From Schaalia sp. ZJ405 (GTDB taxonomy: Bacteria; Actinomycetota; Actinomycetes; Actinomycetales; Actinomycetaceae), in contig NZ_CP064952.1 of the NCBI RefSeq assembly GCF_011038885.2, positions 1,550,001-1,614,000 of the forward strand: DNA of 64,000 nt, in the 5' to 3' direction. Under the pieces are notes generated by a model. It was not told the DNA's origin. It saw nothing but the letters and a program-made list of their open reading frames with translations, and made no database searches. Both the position numbers and the translations under genes were made by a program. Shown here piece by piece: positions 16,472-26,009 of this stretch (position 1 is its first letter; each line of letters begins with the position of its first letter).

Positions 16472-18181
16472 TCACATCCTTTCGGGTGCAGCCACTCCCA
16501 GGAGCCCGAGGCCAGTGGCAAGAACCTGCGTCACTGCATCGTTGAGCCAGAGGCGAGCCACATGGCCGGCGTCAACGGGATCATCGCCACGTGGCGTCAC
16601 GCGGTTGACCCCGTACCACGCGTGGTAGGTGGCGGCGAGCGACTCAAGATAGCGTGCAACACGGTGGGGTTCGCGCAGCTGCGCGGCCTGAGCGATCTGC
16701 GCGGGGAACTGAGCGAGTGCCCCCAGAAGCTCAGCATCTGCTGAGGTGTTGAGCTGCGAAGGGTCAAAGCCGTCCTCGCGTCGCACACCGTGCTCAGCGG
16801 CATTCCGGGCGACGTTGCGGGTACGTGCATGCGCGTACTGGACGTAGTACACGGGATTTTCGTTCGTGTGCTGGGTCAGCAGATCCAGATCGATATCCAC
16901 GTTGGAATCCATCGAGACGCGCACGAGGGAGTAACGCGCCGCGTCAACCCCAACAGCCTCAACGAGATCATCAAGGGTGACGATTGTGCCCGCTCGCTTG
17001 GACATGCGTACCGGCTGCCCGTTCTTCACCAGATTCACCATCTGTCCAATGAGAATCTGCATGTTGTCGCCCGGCGTGTCTCCAAAGGCCTCGCACATCG
17101 CCATCATGCGTCCGATGTACCCGTGGTGATCCGCTCCCAGCAGGTAGATTGCGACGTCAGCTCCGCGTTGGCGTTTGTCTAAGTAGTAGGCAACGTCTCC
17201 GGCGAAGTAGGCGGCCTGGCCGTCGGACTTGATGAGCACACGGTCTTTGTCATCCCCGTAGGTCGTGGTCCTCAGCCACACGGCCCCGTCCTCGTCAAAG
17301 ACTTCGCCGCGCTCGCGCAGGCGCTCGATCGCTCGGGAAACCGCTCCGGATTCGTGGAGGGAGTCTTCGTGGAAGAAAACATCGAAATCGGAGCGGAAGT
17401 CATGCAGTCGCTCTTTAATTTGGGCGAACATCAGCTCCACGCCACGCGCCCGGAAAACCTCAACAGCGTCTTCTTCGGGCAGCGTCACCGGGTCGGCGTC
17501 ACCTGCTTGGGCGGCATCGGCGCGCACCTGGTCGGCGATCTCGGCGATGTATTGGCCGCCGTAGCCGTCTTCGGGTGCTTCCTGGCCCATTGCACGGGCG
17601 TACAGGGACCGGGAGAAACGATCGATTTGTGAGCCGTGATCGTTGAAGTAGTACTCACGCGTCACTTGAGCGCCGGAGGCAACCATGAGACGCGCCAGAG
17701 AATCCCCTACGGCTGCCCATCGAGCTCCTCCCAGATGCACAGGTCCCGTCGGGTTCGCAGACACGTATTCGAGGTTGATGTGCGTGCCAGCCATCGTCTG
17801 ATTCATCCCGTAGGACGCTCCCTCGTCAACGATGGTCTGCGCCAACTGTCCAGCAGATGCGGCTCCAAGACGGATGTTAATGAAGCCGGGGCCGGCAATG
17901 TCCACCGAGTCAATACCGTCGTGCTCTACAAGCATTCCCGCAAGAACTTGGGCAAAGTCTCGCGGCGCCATGCCAGCTTTCTTCGCCAGTTGCATCGCAA
18001 CATTCGTTGCCCAGTCACCGTGGTCGCGGTTACGAGGACGCTCGACCTTCACGACCTGAGGAATATCTGCCTCGTTGAGCGAAATTGTCTGCTCCGACGC
18101 GGCACTGATGAGCGCGTGGCGAATGACATTGGCAAGTTCTTCTGGAGTCATTCCTTCAGAGTAGTTGCGCTCCCCCGTCAT
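16472..18181 (-). CDS. argS: Arginyl-tRNA synthetase
   Basis: About 569 residues from ATG 18181 ([11 protein letters not shown]); the ATG ten codons later is an alternative, and the frame stays open to 18268 with no good ribosome site. Class I synthetase: [13 protein letters not shown] near 143-155 is the HIGH-equivalent signature of actinobacterial Arg[10 protein letters not shown] near residue 405 is KMSK-like, and the C-terminal ALQ-type anticodon-binding domain ends [12 protein letters not shown]. The stop is 4 bases before lysA, so the two are cotranscribed. An exact motif copy at 17287-17298 is read as Phe-Asp-Glu-Asp. Confidence 0.94.
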   Translation of the reverse strand: MTGERNYSEGMTPEELANVIRHALISAASEQTISLNEADIPQVVKVERPRNRDHGDWATNVAMQLAKKAGMAPRDFAQVLAGMLVEHDGIDSVDIAGPGFINIRLGAASAGQLAQTIVDEGASYGMNQTMAGTHINLEYVSANPTGPVHLGGARWAAVGDSLARLMVASGAQVTREYYFNDHGSQIDRFSRSLYARAMGQEAPEDGYGGQYIAEIADQVRADAAQAGDADPVTLPEEDAVEVFRARGVELMFAQIKERLHDFRSDFDVFFHEDSLHESGAVSRAIERLRERGEVFDEDGAVWLRTTTYGDDKDRVLIKSDGQAAYFAGDVAYYLDKRQRGADVAIYLLGADHHGYIGRMMAMCEAFGDTPGDNMQILIGQMVNLVKNGQPVRMSKRAGTIVTLDDLVEAVGVDAARYSLVRVSMDSNVDIDLDLLTQHTNENPVYYVQYAHARTRNVARNAAEHGVRREDGFDPSQLNTSADAELLGALAQFPAQIAQAAQLREPHRVARYLESLAATYHAWYGVNRVTPRGDDPVDAGHVARLWLNDAVTQVLATGLGLLGVAAPERM

Positions 18182-18240
18182 GGTCGAACTCACCGAGAGT
18201 GTCCTCCCACATCGTGGTCGACATCGCATCACTGATCTGC

Positions 18241-18257
18241 TTAACGAGGACGAGGCC
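18241..18257 (-). repeat. Dispersed motif variant upstream of argS
   Basis: TTAACGAGGACGAGGCC, one mismatch to the 12-base core on the minus strand, 60 bases upstream of the argS start in the argS-mntH divergent region. The rest of 18182-18474 shows no clear promoter or metal-regulator box. Confidence 0.45.
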
Positions 18258-18474
18258 GCATAAGGCATGCAGGCGGATCACGCCACCGACAAGATCACCC
18301 CTGACCTCAAACTACGCCTGACCGAATTTTCTTACTACGTCTCGGTGGTATTGTTGTTTGATCAGCGTCGTTACCACGGCACGCGATGACGTCAACAGAC
18401 AGTCACGGCCCTCGCCGCGAGCAGATGCTGCACCGCCCCAGACCGCCCAGTTGATACCTTTTCCGACACGCACC

Positions 18475-19716
18475 ATGACCCGAACGCCCCGCACACAGAC
18501 CCGACGCCAGCTTCCTCGACCTCGACTCAAAGCATTCCTCGGGCCGGCCTTTATCGCCGCAATCGCTTACGTCGACCCCGGAAACGTCGCCGCAAATATC
18601 ACCGCGGGTGCCCGTTACGGATACACGCTGGTGTGGGTTCTTATTGCGTCCAATATCTTTGCGATGGTCGTTCAGTACCTTTCGGCCAAACTGGGAATCG
18701 TCACCGGGCAGTCATTACCTGAAGTCCTAGGAAAACGCCTGAGTAAACCCACCCGAATCGCCTTTTGGGCGCAAGCTGAGATCGTTGCCGCAGCAACCGA
18801 CCTCGCCGAGGTCATCGGAGGGGCACTAGCTCTCAACCTTCTGTTCAATATCCCCCTACTCTGGGGAGGGGTGATCATCGGAGTTGTTTCCCTGGGGTTG
18901 CTCATGGTCCAATCCGATGGACACCAACGCCGTTTCGAGGCGATCATCGTTGCTCTCCTCATCGTCATCACGTGTGGATTCCTCGCAGGACTTTTCGTTA
19001 CTCCCCCGGACTGGGCGGCAACAGCATCCGGCCTCGTTCCCCGGTTTGCCGGTACCGACTCGGTTCTCGTTGCAGCTTCCATGCTCGGGGCAACCGTCAT
19101 GCCACATGCCGTCTACCTACATTCCACGTTGGTCAATGACCATCCGACGCAGCAAACAGATACGGCCCACTACCTGCGTGCCACCCGAATCGATGTGCTG
19201 TGGGCCCTGAGCTTGGCCGGCATTGTCAATACGGGTCTCCTCTTGCTTGCCGCGGTTGCCCTTCAGGGTGCAAGCGGAACCGACACGATCGAGGGGGCTC
19301 ACGCCGCAATCCTCTCCAGCTTCGGCCCTGCAATCGCAACGATTTTCGCTGTTGGGCTTCTTGCCTCGGGGCTTGCGTCGACATCGGTTGGTGCTTACGC
19401 GGGCTCTGAGATCATGAGCGGACTGCTGCATATCCGAGTTCCACTCCTTGTCCGCCGCCTCGTCACCCTTATTCCTGCGCTCGTTATCTTGGCGTTCGGC
19501 GTGGAACCAACCTGGGCACTAGTTATTTCGCAGGTCGTTCTTTCCTTCGGAATCCCCTTCGCGATCATCCCTCTCATGGCCTACACCCGAAACCCGGAAA
19601 TCATGGGGAAGCACAGCAATGGTCGGGTACTACGGATCGTTGCGGGTGTCATTGCTGGCGTCATCGTTGCTCTGAACATCGCATTGATCTATTTGACAGC
19701 GACCGGAGCTGCGTAG
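18475..19716 (+). CDS. mntH: Nramp-family divalent metal transporter
   Basis: 413 residues from ATG 18475, a start that leaves the usual short N-terminus before LGPAFIAAIAYVDPGNVAANI; the frame is open to a TTG at 18358. DPGN (34-37) in TM1 and MPH (209-211) in TM6 are the conserved metal-binding motifs of Nramp proton-coupled Mn/Fe importers. About eleven membrane segments are visible. No Shine-Dalgarno is obvious at the chosen ATG, so the exact start is uncertain. It stands alone, divergent from argS. Confidence 0.92.
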   Translation: MTRTPRTQTRRQLPRPRLKAFLGPAFIAAIAYVDPGNVAANITAGARYGYTLVWVLIASNIFAMVVQYLSAKLGIVTGQSLPEVLGKRLSKPTRIAFWAQAEIVAAATDLAEVIGGALALNLLFNIPLLWGGVIIGVVSLGLLMVQSDGHQRRFEAIIVALLIVITCGFLAGLFVTPPDWAATASGLVPRFAGTDSVLVAASMLGATVMPHAVYLHSTLVNDHPTQQTDTAHYLRATRIDVLWALSLAGIVNTGLLLLAAVALQGASGTDTIEGAHAAILSSFGPAIATIFAVGLLASGLASTSVGAYAGSEIMSGLLHIRVPLLVRRLVTLIPALVILAFGVEPTWALVISQVVLSFGIPFAIIPLMAYTRNPEIMGKHSNGRVLRIVAGVIAGVIVALNIALIYLTATGAA

Positions 19717-19823
19717 AACCGCGGATACAACGACGCACGTGCGGGGACTCGCCATCTCCAAGAACTGACGTTCACTCTTGCTCAGAGACACCCCACGCGC
19801 GCAAAAAATCGCCTCTCTCAGTA

Positions 19824-19842
19824 ACGGAAACGTTTTCGGAAA
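19824..19842. promoter_or_regulatory. Candidate LacI-family operator 1
   Basis: ACGGAAACGTTTTCGGAA, centred on AACGTT and nearly palindromic. It shares the GGAAACGTT core with operator 2, 165 bases downstream. Likely bound by the LacI-type protein at 23730-24785; the spacing would suit looping. Confidence 0.6.
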
Positions 19843-19989
19843 GCCGGTCACAAAAGCACTGAAAATGACCAGGAATCTCTCACGAAACCCCCTACACCCA
19901 TCCCCTCCCCAACTTTTCGTCACCAAATTGTGACCTGAAACGCAGATATTCCCCTGAAATCCTCACCCAATCCGGTCTACATTAGGGGC

Positions 19990-20007
19990 ACCGGAAACGT
20001 TACCGGT
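19990..20007. promoter_or_regulatory. Candidate LacI-family operator 2
   Basis: ACCGGAAACGTTACCGGT is an 18-base palindrome with a single mismatched pair around the central AACGTT, typical of LacI/GalR operators. It lies 112 bases before the binding-protein gene and directly after a possible -10, so binding would block transcription start. Confidence 0.75.
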
Positions 20008-20118
20008 CAGTGATGACAACACATTCATCGCTTCTGGGAACGCCACCGATCGACATATTCCTTCAATGCTGACGCAAAGCCGCGTCAGCACAATAAAGTC
20101 CAAGGGAGGACCCACCCG

Positions 20119-21450
20119 ATGTCGAAGCTAACCAAAGTTGCCGCAGGAGCTGTTGCCGCAACCCTCGCCCTGACAACTCTCGCCGCATGTTCGTCTGGAA
20201 ACACGGCGAAAGATGACGGCAAAGGCTCCGTCTACTACCTGAGCTTCAAGCCCGAACAAGACAAGGTGTGGCAACAAGTTGCCAAGACCTACACTGAGGA
20301 AACCGGTGTTCCCGTCAAGGTGGTGACCGCCGCCTCAGGGACCTACGAGCAGACTCTCAAGTCAGAAATCGCCAAGTCAGATGCCCCAACACTGTTCCAG
20401 ATCAACGGTCCAATCGGCCTGAAGAACTGGAAGAACTACACAGCCGACCTGACCGACACTGACCTGTACAAGAATCTCATCGACAAGTCGATGGCCGTGA
20501 GCGAGGACGGCAAAGCCTACGGTATCCCCTACGTCGTTGAAGGCTACGGCATCATCTACAACCAAGCGATCATGGACAAGTACTTCGCTCTGCCGGGAGC
20601 AAAGGTGTCCTCGATGGATGAAGTCAAGGATTTCATGACTCTGAAGTCCCTCGTTGAAGACATGCAGTCCAAGAAAGACGACCTGGGCATCAAGGGCGTT
20701 TTCGCTTCGACATCACTCAAGCCCGGTGAGGATTGGCGCTGGCAGACCCACCTGGCAGACCTGCCCGTTCATTACGAGTACCAGGACGACGGCGTTGACG
20801 ACAAGGCTGACCTGAAGTTCGCCTACAACAAAGAATTCAAGAACATTTTCGACCTGTACCTCAACAACTCAACAATCGAACCGCAGCTTGCCTCCTCGAA
20901 GGCCGTCTCTGATTCGATGGCTGAGTTCGCCCTCGGCCAGGCCGCAATGGTTCAGAATGGTAACTGGGCCTACGGTCAGGTTGCTGACGTTGATGGCAAC
21001 ACGGTGAAAGCCGAAGATGTCCACATGCTGCCGATCTACACCGGACACAAGGGTGAAGAAAAGCAGGGCCTCAACATTGGCACGGAAAACTTCTTCTCCA
21101 TTAACTCCAAAGCATCTGAAGCCAACCAAAAGGCCTCCATCGACTTCGTCAACTGGTTGATCTCCTCCGAAACCGGAAAGAAATTCATGGTTGAGGACCT
21201 CGGATTCATTCCGCCGTTCTCCACGTTCTCCGAGTCCGAGCAGCCAGCTGATCCGTTGGCCAAGGAGGTCATCAAGTCGCTGGCCGATACCGAGACCGAG
21301 GTTGTTCCGTGGGTCTTCACCACATTCCCGTCGCAGACTTTCAAGGACGATTTCGGCGCTTCACTGGCTCAGTACGCAGCCGGTCAGATGTCCTGGGATG
21401 ACGTGGTCAAGGGATTTGTCTCCTCGTGGAAAGCTGAAAAGGGCGCCTAA
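20119..21450 (+). CDS. Carbohydrate ABC transporter substrate-binding lipoprotein
   Basis: 443 residues. The signal peptide ends in a lipobox, TTLAAC, so Cys24 should be lipidated and the protein tethered outside the membrane. The fold is that of family 1 (CUT1) sugar-binding proteins: VAKTYTEETGVPVKV, GIPYVVEGYGIIYN, and near the end FVNWLISSETGKKFM. The sugar cannot be read from the sequence. AAGGGAGG precedes the ATG. Two permeases follow after a hairpin-containing gap; no ATP-binding subunit is present, so a shared MsiK-like ATPase elsewhere probably drives it, as known for actinobacterial CUT1 systems. Confidence 0.9.
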   Translation: MSKLTKVAAGAVAATLALTTLAACSSGNTAKDDGKGSVYYLSFKPEQDKVWQQVAKTYTEETGVPVKVVTAASGTYEQTLKSEIAKSDAPTLFQINGPIGLKNWKNYTADLTDTDLYKNLIDKSMAVSEDGKAYGIPYVVEGYGIIYNQAIMDKYFALPGAKVSSMDEVKDFMTLKSLVEDMQSKKDDLGIKGVFASTSLKPGEDWRWQTHLADLPVHYEYQDDGVDDKADLKFAYNKEFKNIFDLYLNNSTIEPQLASSKAVSDSMAEFALGQAAMVQNGNWAYGQVADVDGNTVKAEDVHMLPIYTGHKGEEKQGLNIGTENFFSINSKASEANQKASIDFVNWLISSETGKKFMVEDLGFIPPFSTFSESEQPADPLAKEVIKSLADTETEVVPWVFTTFPSQTFKDDFGASLAQYAAGQMSWDDVVKGFVSSWKAEKGA

Positions 21451-21531
21451 GTGGGAGACTCCCCGCTCGTCCTCGGCAATGAATGATTCCCTCAATGGGA
21501 GAGTTCGCCGCGGACGCAGCGGGGCCCACGT

Positions 21532-21572
21532 GGTGGCAGCGCCTCAGTGCCTGACTGCACGGCGCTGCCACC
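21532..21572 (+). terminator. Hairpin between binding protein and permease genes
   Basis: GGTGGCAGCGCC pairs perfectly with GGCGCTGCCACC across a 17-base loop that has a further 4-bp stem. No T tract follows. It probably lowers read-through or protects the upstream mRNA, giving more binding protein than permease. Confidence 0.6.
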
Positions 21573-21613
21573 CTGCGGGGGCTTGGATCATTGACGATCC
21601 TTTCCCCGTGCCC

Positions 21614-21638
21614 ATCCTCATTGACGAGGACGAACACG
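21614..21638 (-). repeat. Dispersed motif copy (intergenic, inverted)
   Basis: Minus-strand GTTCGTCCTCGTCAATGAGG with an exact core at 21621-21632. It faces the plus-strand variant at 21465-21482; the pair flank the hairpin at 21532-21572. Confidence 0.6.
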
Positions 21639-21763
21639 CCTCTTCCCCCATTCCCCACCCTCCCCCCGGAGCTTCTGAAATTCACCGGGCACTGCCCACT
21701 CCCTGCTGTTTCCTCCGCCATTCATCGGCTCCGCAATTTACACACATCTTTGGAGCACCACTC

Positions 21764-22609
21764 ATGCTGAAAAGTCTAAAAAGATGGGGCGCCCTCTTTA
21801 TGGGGCCCACCCTCGTGTCCTTTGGGCTTGCGTTCCTTGCGCCGTTCTTCATCGGCCTCTATCTGTCACTGTGCGAATTCACCACGGTGACGGACGCATC
21901 GTTCGTCGGTCTCAAAAATTACTTCACGGCCTTCTCCGAAGGTCAGGGCTTCGTCCAAGCACTCCTGTTCACCGCTGCCGTCACCGTCATCGCCGTCATC
22001 ACGGTGAACGTTTTTGCTTTCGCCATTGCCTACATCCTCACCCGCAAACTCTCGGGAACAAATTTCTTCCGCACCGTATTCTTCATGCCGAACCTCATCG
22101 GCGGAATCGTTCTGGGCTACACGTGGCAAACAATCTTCAACGCCATTCTCCTGCATTGGAATACCACGCTCGTCACGAACGCCACCTACGGTTTCGTCGG
22201 CATCATCATCCTGCTCAACTGGCAAATGGTTGGCTACATGATGATCATTTACATCGCGGGACTCCAATCGGTTCCCCCGGAGCTGACCGAAGCCGCAGAA
22301 ATTGACGGTGCCGGTCGGTGGACAGTTCTGCGTCACGTGACAATCCCAATGGTCATGCCATCAATCACGATCTGCCTGTTCCTCACACTGAGCAACTCCT
22401 TCAAGCTCTATGACCAAAACCTCGCATTGACGAACGGCCAACCTCTCGACATGACAGAAATGGCTGCGCTCAACATCGTTAACACGGTGTACAACCGCAT
22501 CGGATTCGAGGGAGTGGGTCAGGCAAAGGCCGTTGTCTTCTTCCTCATCGTGTCCGCAATCGCTTTCATCCAACTGCGTGCCACCCGAGGCAAGGAGGTC
22601 GAGGCATGA
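21764..22609 (+). CDS. Carbohydrate ABC transporter permease 1 (MalF-like)
   Basis: 281 residues from ATG 21764, with GGAG about 10 bases upstream; the frame is open far upstream but only this start gives a normal permease N-terminus (MLKSLKRWGALFMGPTLVSF). Six membrane segments; PPELTEAAEIDGAGRWTVLRHVTIPM is the EAA loop that contacts the ATPase. The stop overlaps the next permease start (ATGA). Confidence 0.92.
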   Translation: MLKSLKRWGALFMGPTLVSFGLAFLAPFFIGLYLSLCEFTTVTDASFVGLKNYFTAFSEGQGFVQALLFTAAVTVIAVITVNVFAFAIAYILTRKLSGTNFFRTVFFMPNLIGGIVLGYTWQTIFNAILLHWNTTLVTNATYGFVGIIILLNWQMVGYMMIIYIAGLQSVPPELTEAAEIDGAGRWTVLRHVTIPMVMPSITICLFLTLSNSFKLYDQNLALTNGQPLDMTEMAALNIVNTVYNRIGFEGVGQAKAVVFFLIVSAIAFIQLRATRGKEVEA

Positions 22610-23535
22610 GCACCGCATCTCTTTCGACAACCAGCACCCATTCGACGATGCCGACCAGCTCAACGACGAGTCCAGTCGCATCAGCCGGCTCTAAGTCAGC
22701 GTCTGCGCGGGTCTCTCATGCGGTGCTCTACGCCATCCTCGTCGCATTGACCGCTGTCTTCATCGGTCCGCTACTCTTCATCCTCGTTAACTCATTCAAG
22801 GGGCGTTTCTTCATTGCCGACGCCCCCTTTGCTCTTCCCCTAGGGGAATACTGGGTCGGAATTCAGAACTACATCAACGGCCTTGAGGAAACGAATTTCT
22901 TCACGGCCGCCGGGTGGTCGTTCTTCATCACGATCCTGTCTGTCATCGTCATCGTGTTCTTCTGCGCAATGACGGCCTATTACATCACCCGAATTAAGAC
23001 GTGGTGGACAAACGCTCTGTACCTCCTCTTCGTTTTCTCAATGGTTGTTCCCTTCCAGATGGTGATGTTCCCAACCGTGAAGATCGCCGATATCCTCAAC
23101 CTGGATAATCCGCTGGGCATGGTCGTTCTCTACCTGGGCTTTGGGGCGGGATTGTCCGTGTTCATTTTCTCCGGGTTCGTCAAATCCATTCCGCTCTCCA
23201 TCGAAGAGGCAGCGATGATTGACGGGTGCGGGCCGGTGAAGAACTACTTCCTCGTGGTCATGCCGATGCTCAAACCCGTGATGATCACCGTGGCCATTCT
23301 CAATGCCATGTGGGTGTGGAACGACTACCTTCTCCCCTACTTGGTCATCGGCCTGTCAACGCCGTATAAGACCATCCCCGTTGTTGTTCAGCAGCTCGTT
23401 GGTTCACGCGGTGCAAACGACATGGGGGCTCTCATGGCGATGCTCGTGTTGGCGATCATCCCGATCGTTGTGTTCTACCTGGCCAGCCAGAAGCACATTA
23501 TCGAGGGCGTCGTCGCCGGTGCCGTCAAAGGCTAA
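22606..23535 (+). CDS. Carbohydrate ABC transporter permease 2 (MalG-like)
   Basis: 309 residues. A Ser/Thr-rich N-terminal 35 residues precede six membrane segments; IPLSIEEAAMIDGCGPVKNYFLVVMPML is the EAA loop. It overlaps permease 1 by 4 bases, so translation is coupled. A strong terminator follows 6 bases after the stop, ending the transport operon. Confidence 0.92.
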   Translation: MSTASLSTTSTHSTMPTSSTTSPVASAGSKSASARVSHAVLYAILVALTAVFIGPLLFILVNSFKGRFFIADAPFALPLGEYWVGIQNYINGLEETNFFTAAGWSFFITILSVIVIVFFCAMTAYYITRIKTWWTNALYLLFVFSMVVPFQMVMFPTVKIADILNLDNPLGMVVLYLGFGAGLSVFIFSGFVKSIPLSIEEAAMIDGCGPVKNYFLVVMPMLKPVMITVAILNAMWVWNDYLLPYLVIGLSTPYKTIPVVVQQLVGSRGANDMGALMAMLVLAIIPIVVFYLASQKHIIEGVVAGAVKG

Positions 23536-23541
23536 GACTCT

Positions 23542-23580
23542 CTCCCGTTCGGCGAGCACAACCTCCTCGCCGAACGGGAG
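23542..23580 (+). terminator. Intrinsic terminator of the sugar transport operon
   Basis: Perfect 15-bp stem (CTCCCGTTCGGCGAG and complement) with a 9-base loop immediately downstream of permease 2. Confidence 0.85.
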
Positions 23581-23729
23581 GGCAGTCAAAGCCCTCAGCG
23601 TTCGCTCCGGATCTTTTTGACATCCAAGCCGCCCCTGAGTCTCTCGACTGAGAGACATTGCGTATTCAACGAACAACACCCACTACACTTTCATATGAGT
23701 CGAAACGACCATATTTTCAAGGAACACCC

Positions 23730-24785
23730 GTGACACGTACACGCCCAACAATCAAAGACATCGCCCAGGCGGCGGGCGTTGGAGTCGTCACCGTTTCTCG
23801 CGCTCTCAACGATCGCCCCGACGTTTCGCAGGCCACCCGCGAACGCATCCTCAAAATCGCCGACTCGATGGGATACCGCCCCAACAGGCACGCCCGATTC
23901 CTCAAAATGGAACACAATCCCTCGATTGCGCTGATGATGAAAGGCATCGACAACCCATTTTTCCAGCCGATGCTCGACACGATGGAAGAGATCGTTCGCC
24001 AAAACAACTACCTTCTCACCGTCGTCAAGGTTCCGCACTGGGCCGACGAGGTCGAGGAAGCGATCAAGCTTGTTGACGAAGACCTCATGGCCGGCGTCAT
24101 TTTCCTCGGCGGCGCTTTCTCCCACGAGGCCTCAGCCTTTGAGCGAGTCAACGTCCCCTTCGTTCTGTCAACCGTGTCAAAGGTCCACGGAGTTCCCGAC
24201 GGGGTCTATTCCTCCGTCTCCGTTGATGACGAACTTGAAGCTGCACAGGCGGTCCGTCACCTCGTGGACTTGGGGCACCGTCATATCGCGGTGCTCGGCG
24301 TCCCCGAATCCGATGTGTCAGTGGGTGCTCGGCGCGTCCGCGGCTACGAGGCAGCGATGGAAGCGTCGGGAATAGCCGTCGATCCCCGATGGGTGCGCTC
24401 TCAGGAGATCCCGCAGTACAACCCCTATTCCTACGAGTACGGCTACCGCTTAACCGTTGATCTTTTACGAGAGAATCCCGAAGTCACCGCAATTTTCGCC
24501 ATCGCAGACACCATCGCAATCGGAGCAATGCGTGCAATTCGCGAGGCCGGCCTCACCGTTCCCGATGACATCTCAATCATCGGGTTTGACGGTATTTCCA
24601 TCGGTGAATACATTGAGCCGCCGCTGACAACCCTCGTTCAGCCGTCAACGACGATCGCTCAGCTCACCTGTGAAGTCCTCTTCCGTCAAATCGCCTCGGG
24701 TCCAGTCCAGCATGTTTTTGTCCCAGGTGACATCTACCCCGGCGGTTCCACCGCCCCACCGCGTCGCATCGGGTCGCCACGATGA
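23730..24785 (+). CDS. LacI-family transcriptional regulator
   Basis: 351 residues from GTG 23730, which has AAGGA 7 bases upstream; the earlier in-frame ATG adds 24 residues before the normal start of the family. The helix-turn-helix is IKDIAQAAGVGVVTVSRALN (about 8-28) with the hinge MGYRPNRHARFLK; the rest is a periplasmic-binding-protein-like sugar-sensing domain ending in QPSTTIAQLTCEVLFRQI. It very likely represses the upstream transporter through the two palindromes at 19824 and 19990. It overlaps the DUF624 gene by 4 bases. Confidence 0.92.
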   Translation: MTRTRPTIKDIAQAAGVGVVTVSRALNDRPDVSQATRERILKIADSMGYRPNRHARFLKMEHNPSIALMMKGIDNPFFQPMLDTMEEIVRQNNYLLTVVKVPHWADEVEEAIKLVDEDLMAGVIFLGGAFSHEASAFERVNVPFVLSTVSKVHGVPDGVYSSVSVDDELEAAQAVRHLVDLGHRHIAVLGVPESDVSVGARRVRGYEAAMEASGIAVDPRWVRSQEIPQYNPYSYEYGYRLTVDLLRENPEVTAIFAIADTIAIGAMRAIREAGLTVPDDISIIGFDGISIGEYIEPPLTTLVQPSTTIAQLTCEVLFRQIASGPVQHVFVPGDIYPGGSTAPPRRIGSPR

Positions 24786-25447
24786 CCTCACCACTTGGAC
24801 CTCAGTCGTCGATCTACCGCGCTCTGACATGGATCACCGTCCTCATGACTGCGAACGTTGTGTCGGTGATTCTCGGAGGTTTCATCATTACAGGCGGCCT
24901 GGTATGTGGGGCACTGACGCTTGTGTGCATCTCACTGATCCACAGTGAGTCAGCGTCGATCTTCCGTGGTTTAGCGACTGTGGCACGCCTGGGTGCTGCA
25001 AGCGTCACGATCGCGTGGATCAGCGAAGTTCTCCTCGCGATGCTCCTCGTATGGGAGTGGGTGATCACCGGCCACCTGATAAACGTTGTACTTGCGGTTG
25101 CTTTCCGCGCAGTCATTGTCTTCGTTGCGCTGATCCTTGCGTTCACGCACATATGGTTCTGGCCGCTCGCCGCATTTCGGATGCATCAGGGCCTGTCCCT
25201 TCCGCTGCGTGTTCTTCCACGGATCGTTAAGGCGTCGGTCCTTGGCGCAATTTCCTCTCTTCCTCGCACCCTCGCAACGGCGATCGTTGCGGTCGCTCCT
25301 GCTTTTCTCGCGATGATTTCCGTGCATTGGAGCGTCCGAGTCCTTGTCTGGTACGGACTCATCGGATGCGCCTTAGCGTCCTACCTGGGTGTCCTCACCG
25401 TGCGTCCAGCGCTTAAGGGCTCCGGGCTCGATGAGTTGTCTTCTTAA
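24782..25447 (+). CDS. DUF624 (YesL-like) membrane protein
   Basis: 221 residues with five to six hydrophobic segments. IYRALTWITVLMTANVVSVI at the N-terminus and the general layout match the YesL/DUF624 family, whose members often sit with CUT1 sugar transporters; function is not established. It overlaps the LacI stop as ATGA, so it is cotranscribed with the regulator. A motif variant (TTAACGAGGACGAG, 25444-25457) covers its stop codon. Confidence 0.8.
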   Translation: MTSPLGPQSSIYRALTWITVLMTANVVSVILGGFIITGGLVCGALTLVCISLIHSESASIFRGLATVARLGAASVTIAWISEVLLAMLLVWEWVITGHLINVVLAVAFRAVIVFVALILAFTHIWFWPLAAFRMHQGLSLPLRVLPRIVKASVLGAISSLPRTLATAIVAVAPAFLAMISVHWSVRVLVWYGLIGCALASYLGVLTVRPALKGSGLDELSS

Positions 25448-25458
25448 CGAGGACGAGG
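25443..25458 (-). repeat. Dispersed motif variant at DUF624 stop
   Basis: TTAACGAGGACGAGGC spans the stop codon of the DUF624 gene; the same TTAACGAGGACGAGGC string occurs at 18241-18256 upstream of argS. Confidence 0.5.
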
Positions 25459-25494
25459 CGGCCGTCGGCGGCGTTGACATTCCCCAGATTGCCT

Positions 25495-25528
25495 GTGGGC
25501 TCACCCGCTTTCACGCGGGTGAGCCCAC
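25495..25528. terminator. Bidirectional intrinsic terminator
   Basis: Perfect 14-bp stem (GTGGGCTCACCCGC and complement) with a 6-base loop between the convergent DUF624 and rpiB genes. Confidence 0.85.
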
Positions 25529-25553
25529 ACTCACAGTATTCACAGACCGAGGA

Positions 25554-26009
25554 TTAGCGACGGTGCTCGTCCTCGTACGCGGCCATCAGGTCGATACGGC
25601 GTTGGTGACGCTCGTCCTCGCTAAACGGTGTCTCAAGGAAAGCGTCGATGAGTGCGAAACATTCCTCAATAGAGTGCTGCCGAGCCCCCACTGAGACAAC
25701 ATTCGCATTGTTGTGTTCACGGGCAAGGCGAGCTGTCGCGTCGTTCCAGACGAGGGCTGCGCGCACTCCCTTGACGCAGTTCGCAGCCATTTGTTCGCCA
25801 TTGCCTGAGCCACCGATGACAACGCCAAGAGATCCAGGATCATCGACGACGGCCTGCGCGGCCTCGAAGCAGAACGGAGGATAGTCATCGAGAGCGTCGT
25901 ACTCGTGGGCTCCGTGATCGACAACGTCGTATCCTTTGCCTTCGAGGTGGGCAACAACCTCGTTCTTCAGTTCTAATCCGGCATGGTCGGTTCCGATGTG
26001 AACTCGCAT
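25554..26009 (-). CDS. rpiB: Ribose-5-phosphate isomerase B
   Basis: 151 residues, normal length. It interconverts ribose 5-phosphate and ribulose 5-phosphate in the pentose phosphate pathway. The N-terminus VHIGTDHAGLELKNEVVAHL has the conserved GxDHAGxxLK; GVVIGGSGNGEQMAANCVKGVRAALVW is the active-site and phosphate loop region, with Ser in place of the usual Cys of the GTGIG class, as in actinobacterial RpiB. GAAGGAAGA precedes the ATG by 7 bases. Single gene. Confidence 0.95.
   Translation of the reverse strand: MRVHIGTDHAGLELKNEVVAHLEGKGYDVVDHGAHEYDALDDYPPFCFEAAQAVVDDPGSLGVVIGGSGNGEQMAANCVKGVRAALVWNDATARLAREHNNANVVSVGARQHSIEECFALIDAFLETPFSEDERHQRRIDLMAAYEDEHRR

Larger units (their letters stand above)
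19717..20118 (+). promoter_or_regulatory. 402-base control region of the sugar ABC operon
   Basis: No gene seen. It contains two LacI-type palindromes (listed separately), a TACATT at 19978-19983 that could be the -10 just before the second operator, and the ribosome binding site AAGGGAGG before 20119. The first 100 bases hold no clear terminator for mntH. Confidence 0.6.
21451..21763 (+). other. 313-base intergenic gap with hairpin and opposed motif copies
   Basis: Between the binding protein and first permease. It has a variant motif on the plus strand (21465-21482, CTCGTCCTCGGCAATGAA), a 12-bp hairpin (21532-21572) and an exact motif copy on the minus strand (21621-21632). No coding signal is convincing. 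Confidence 0.6.
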
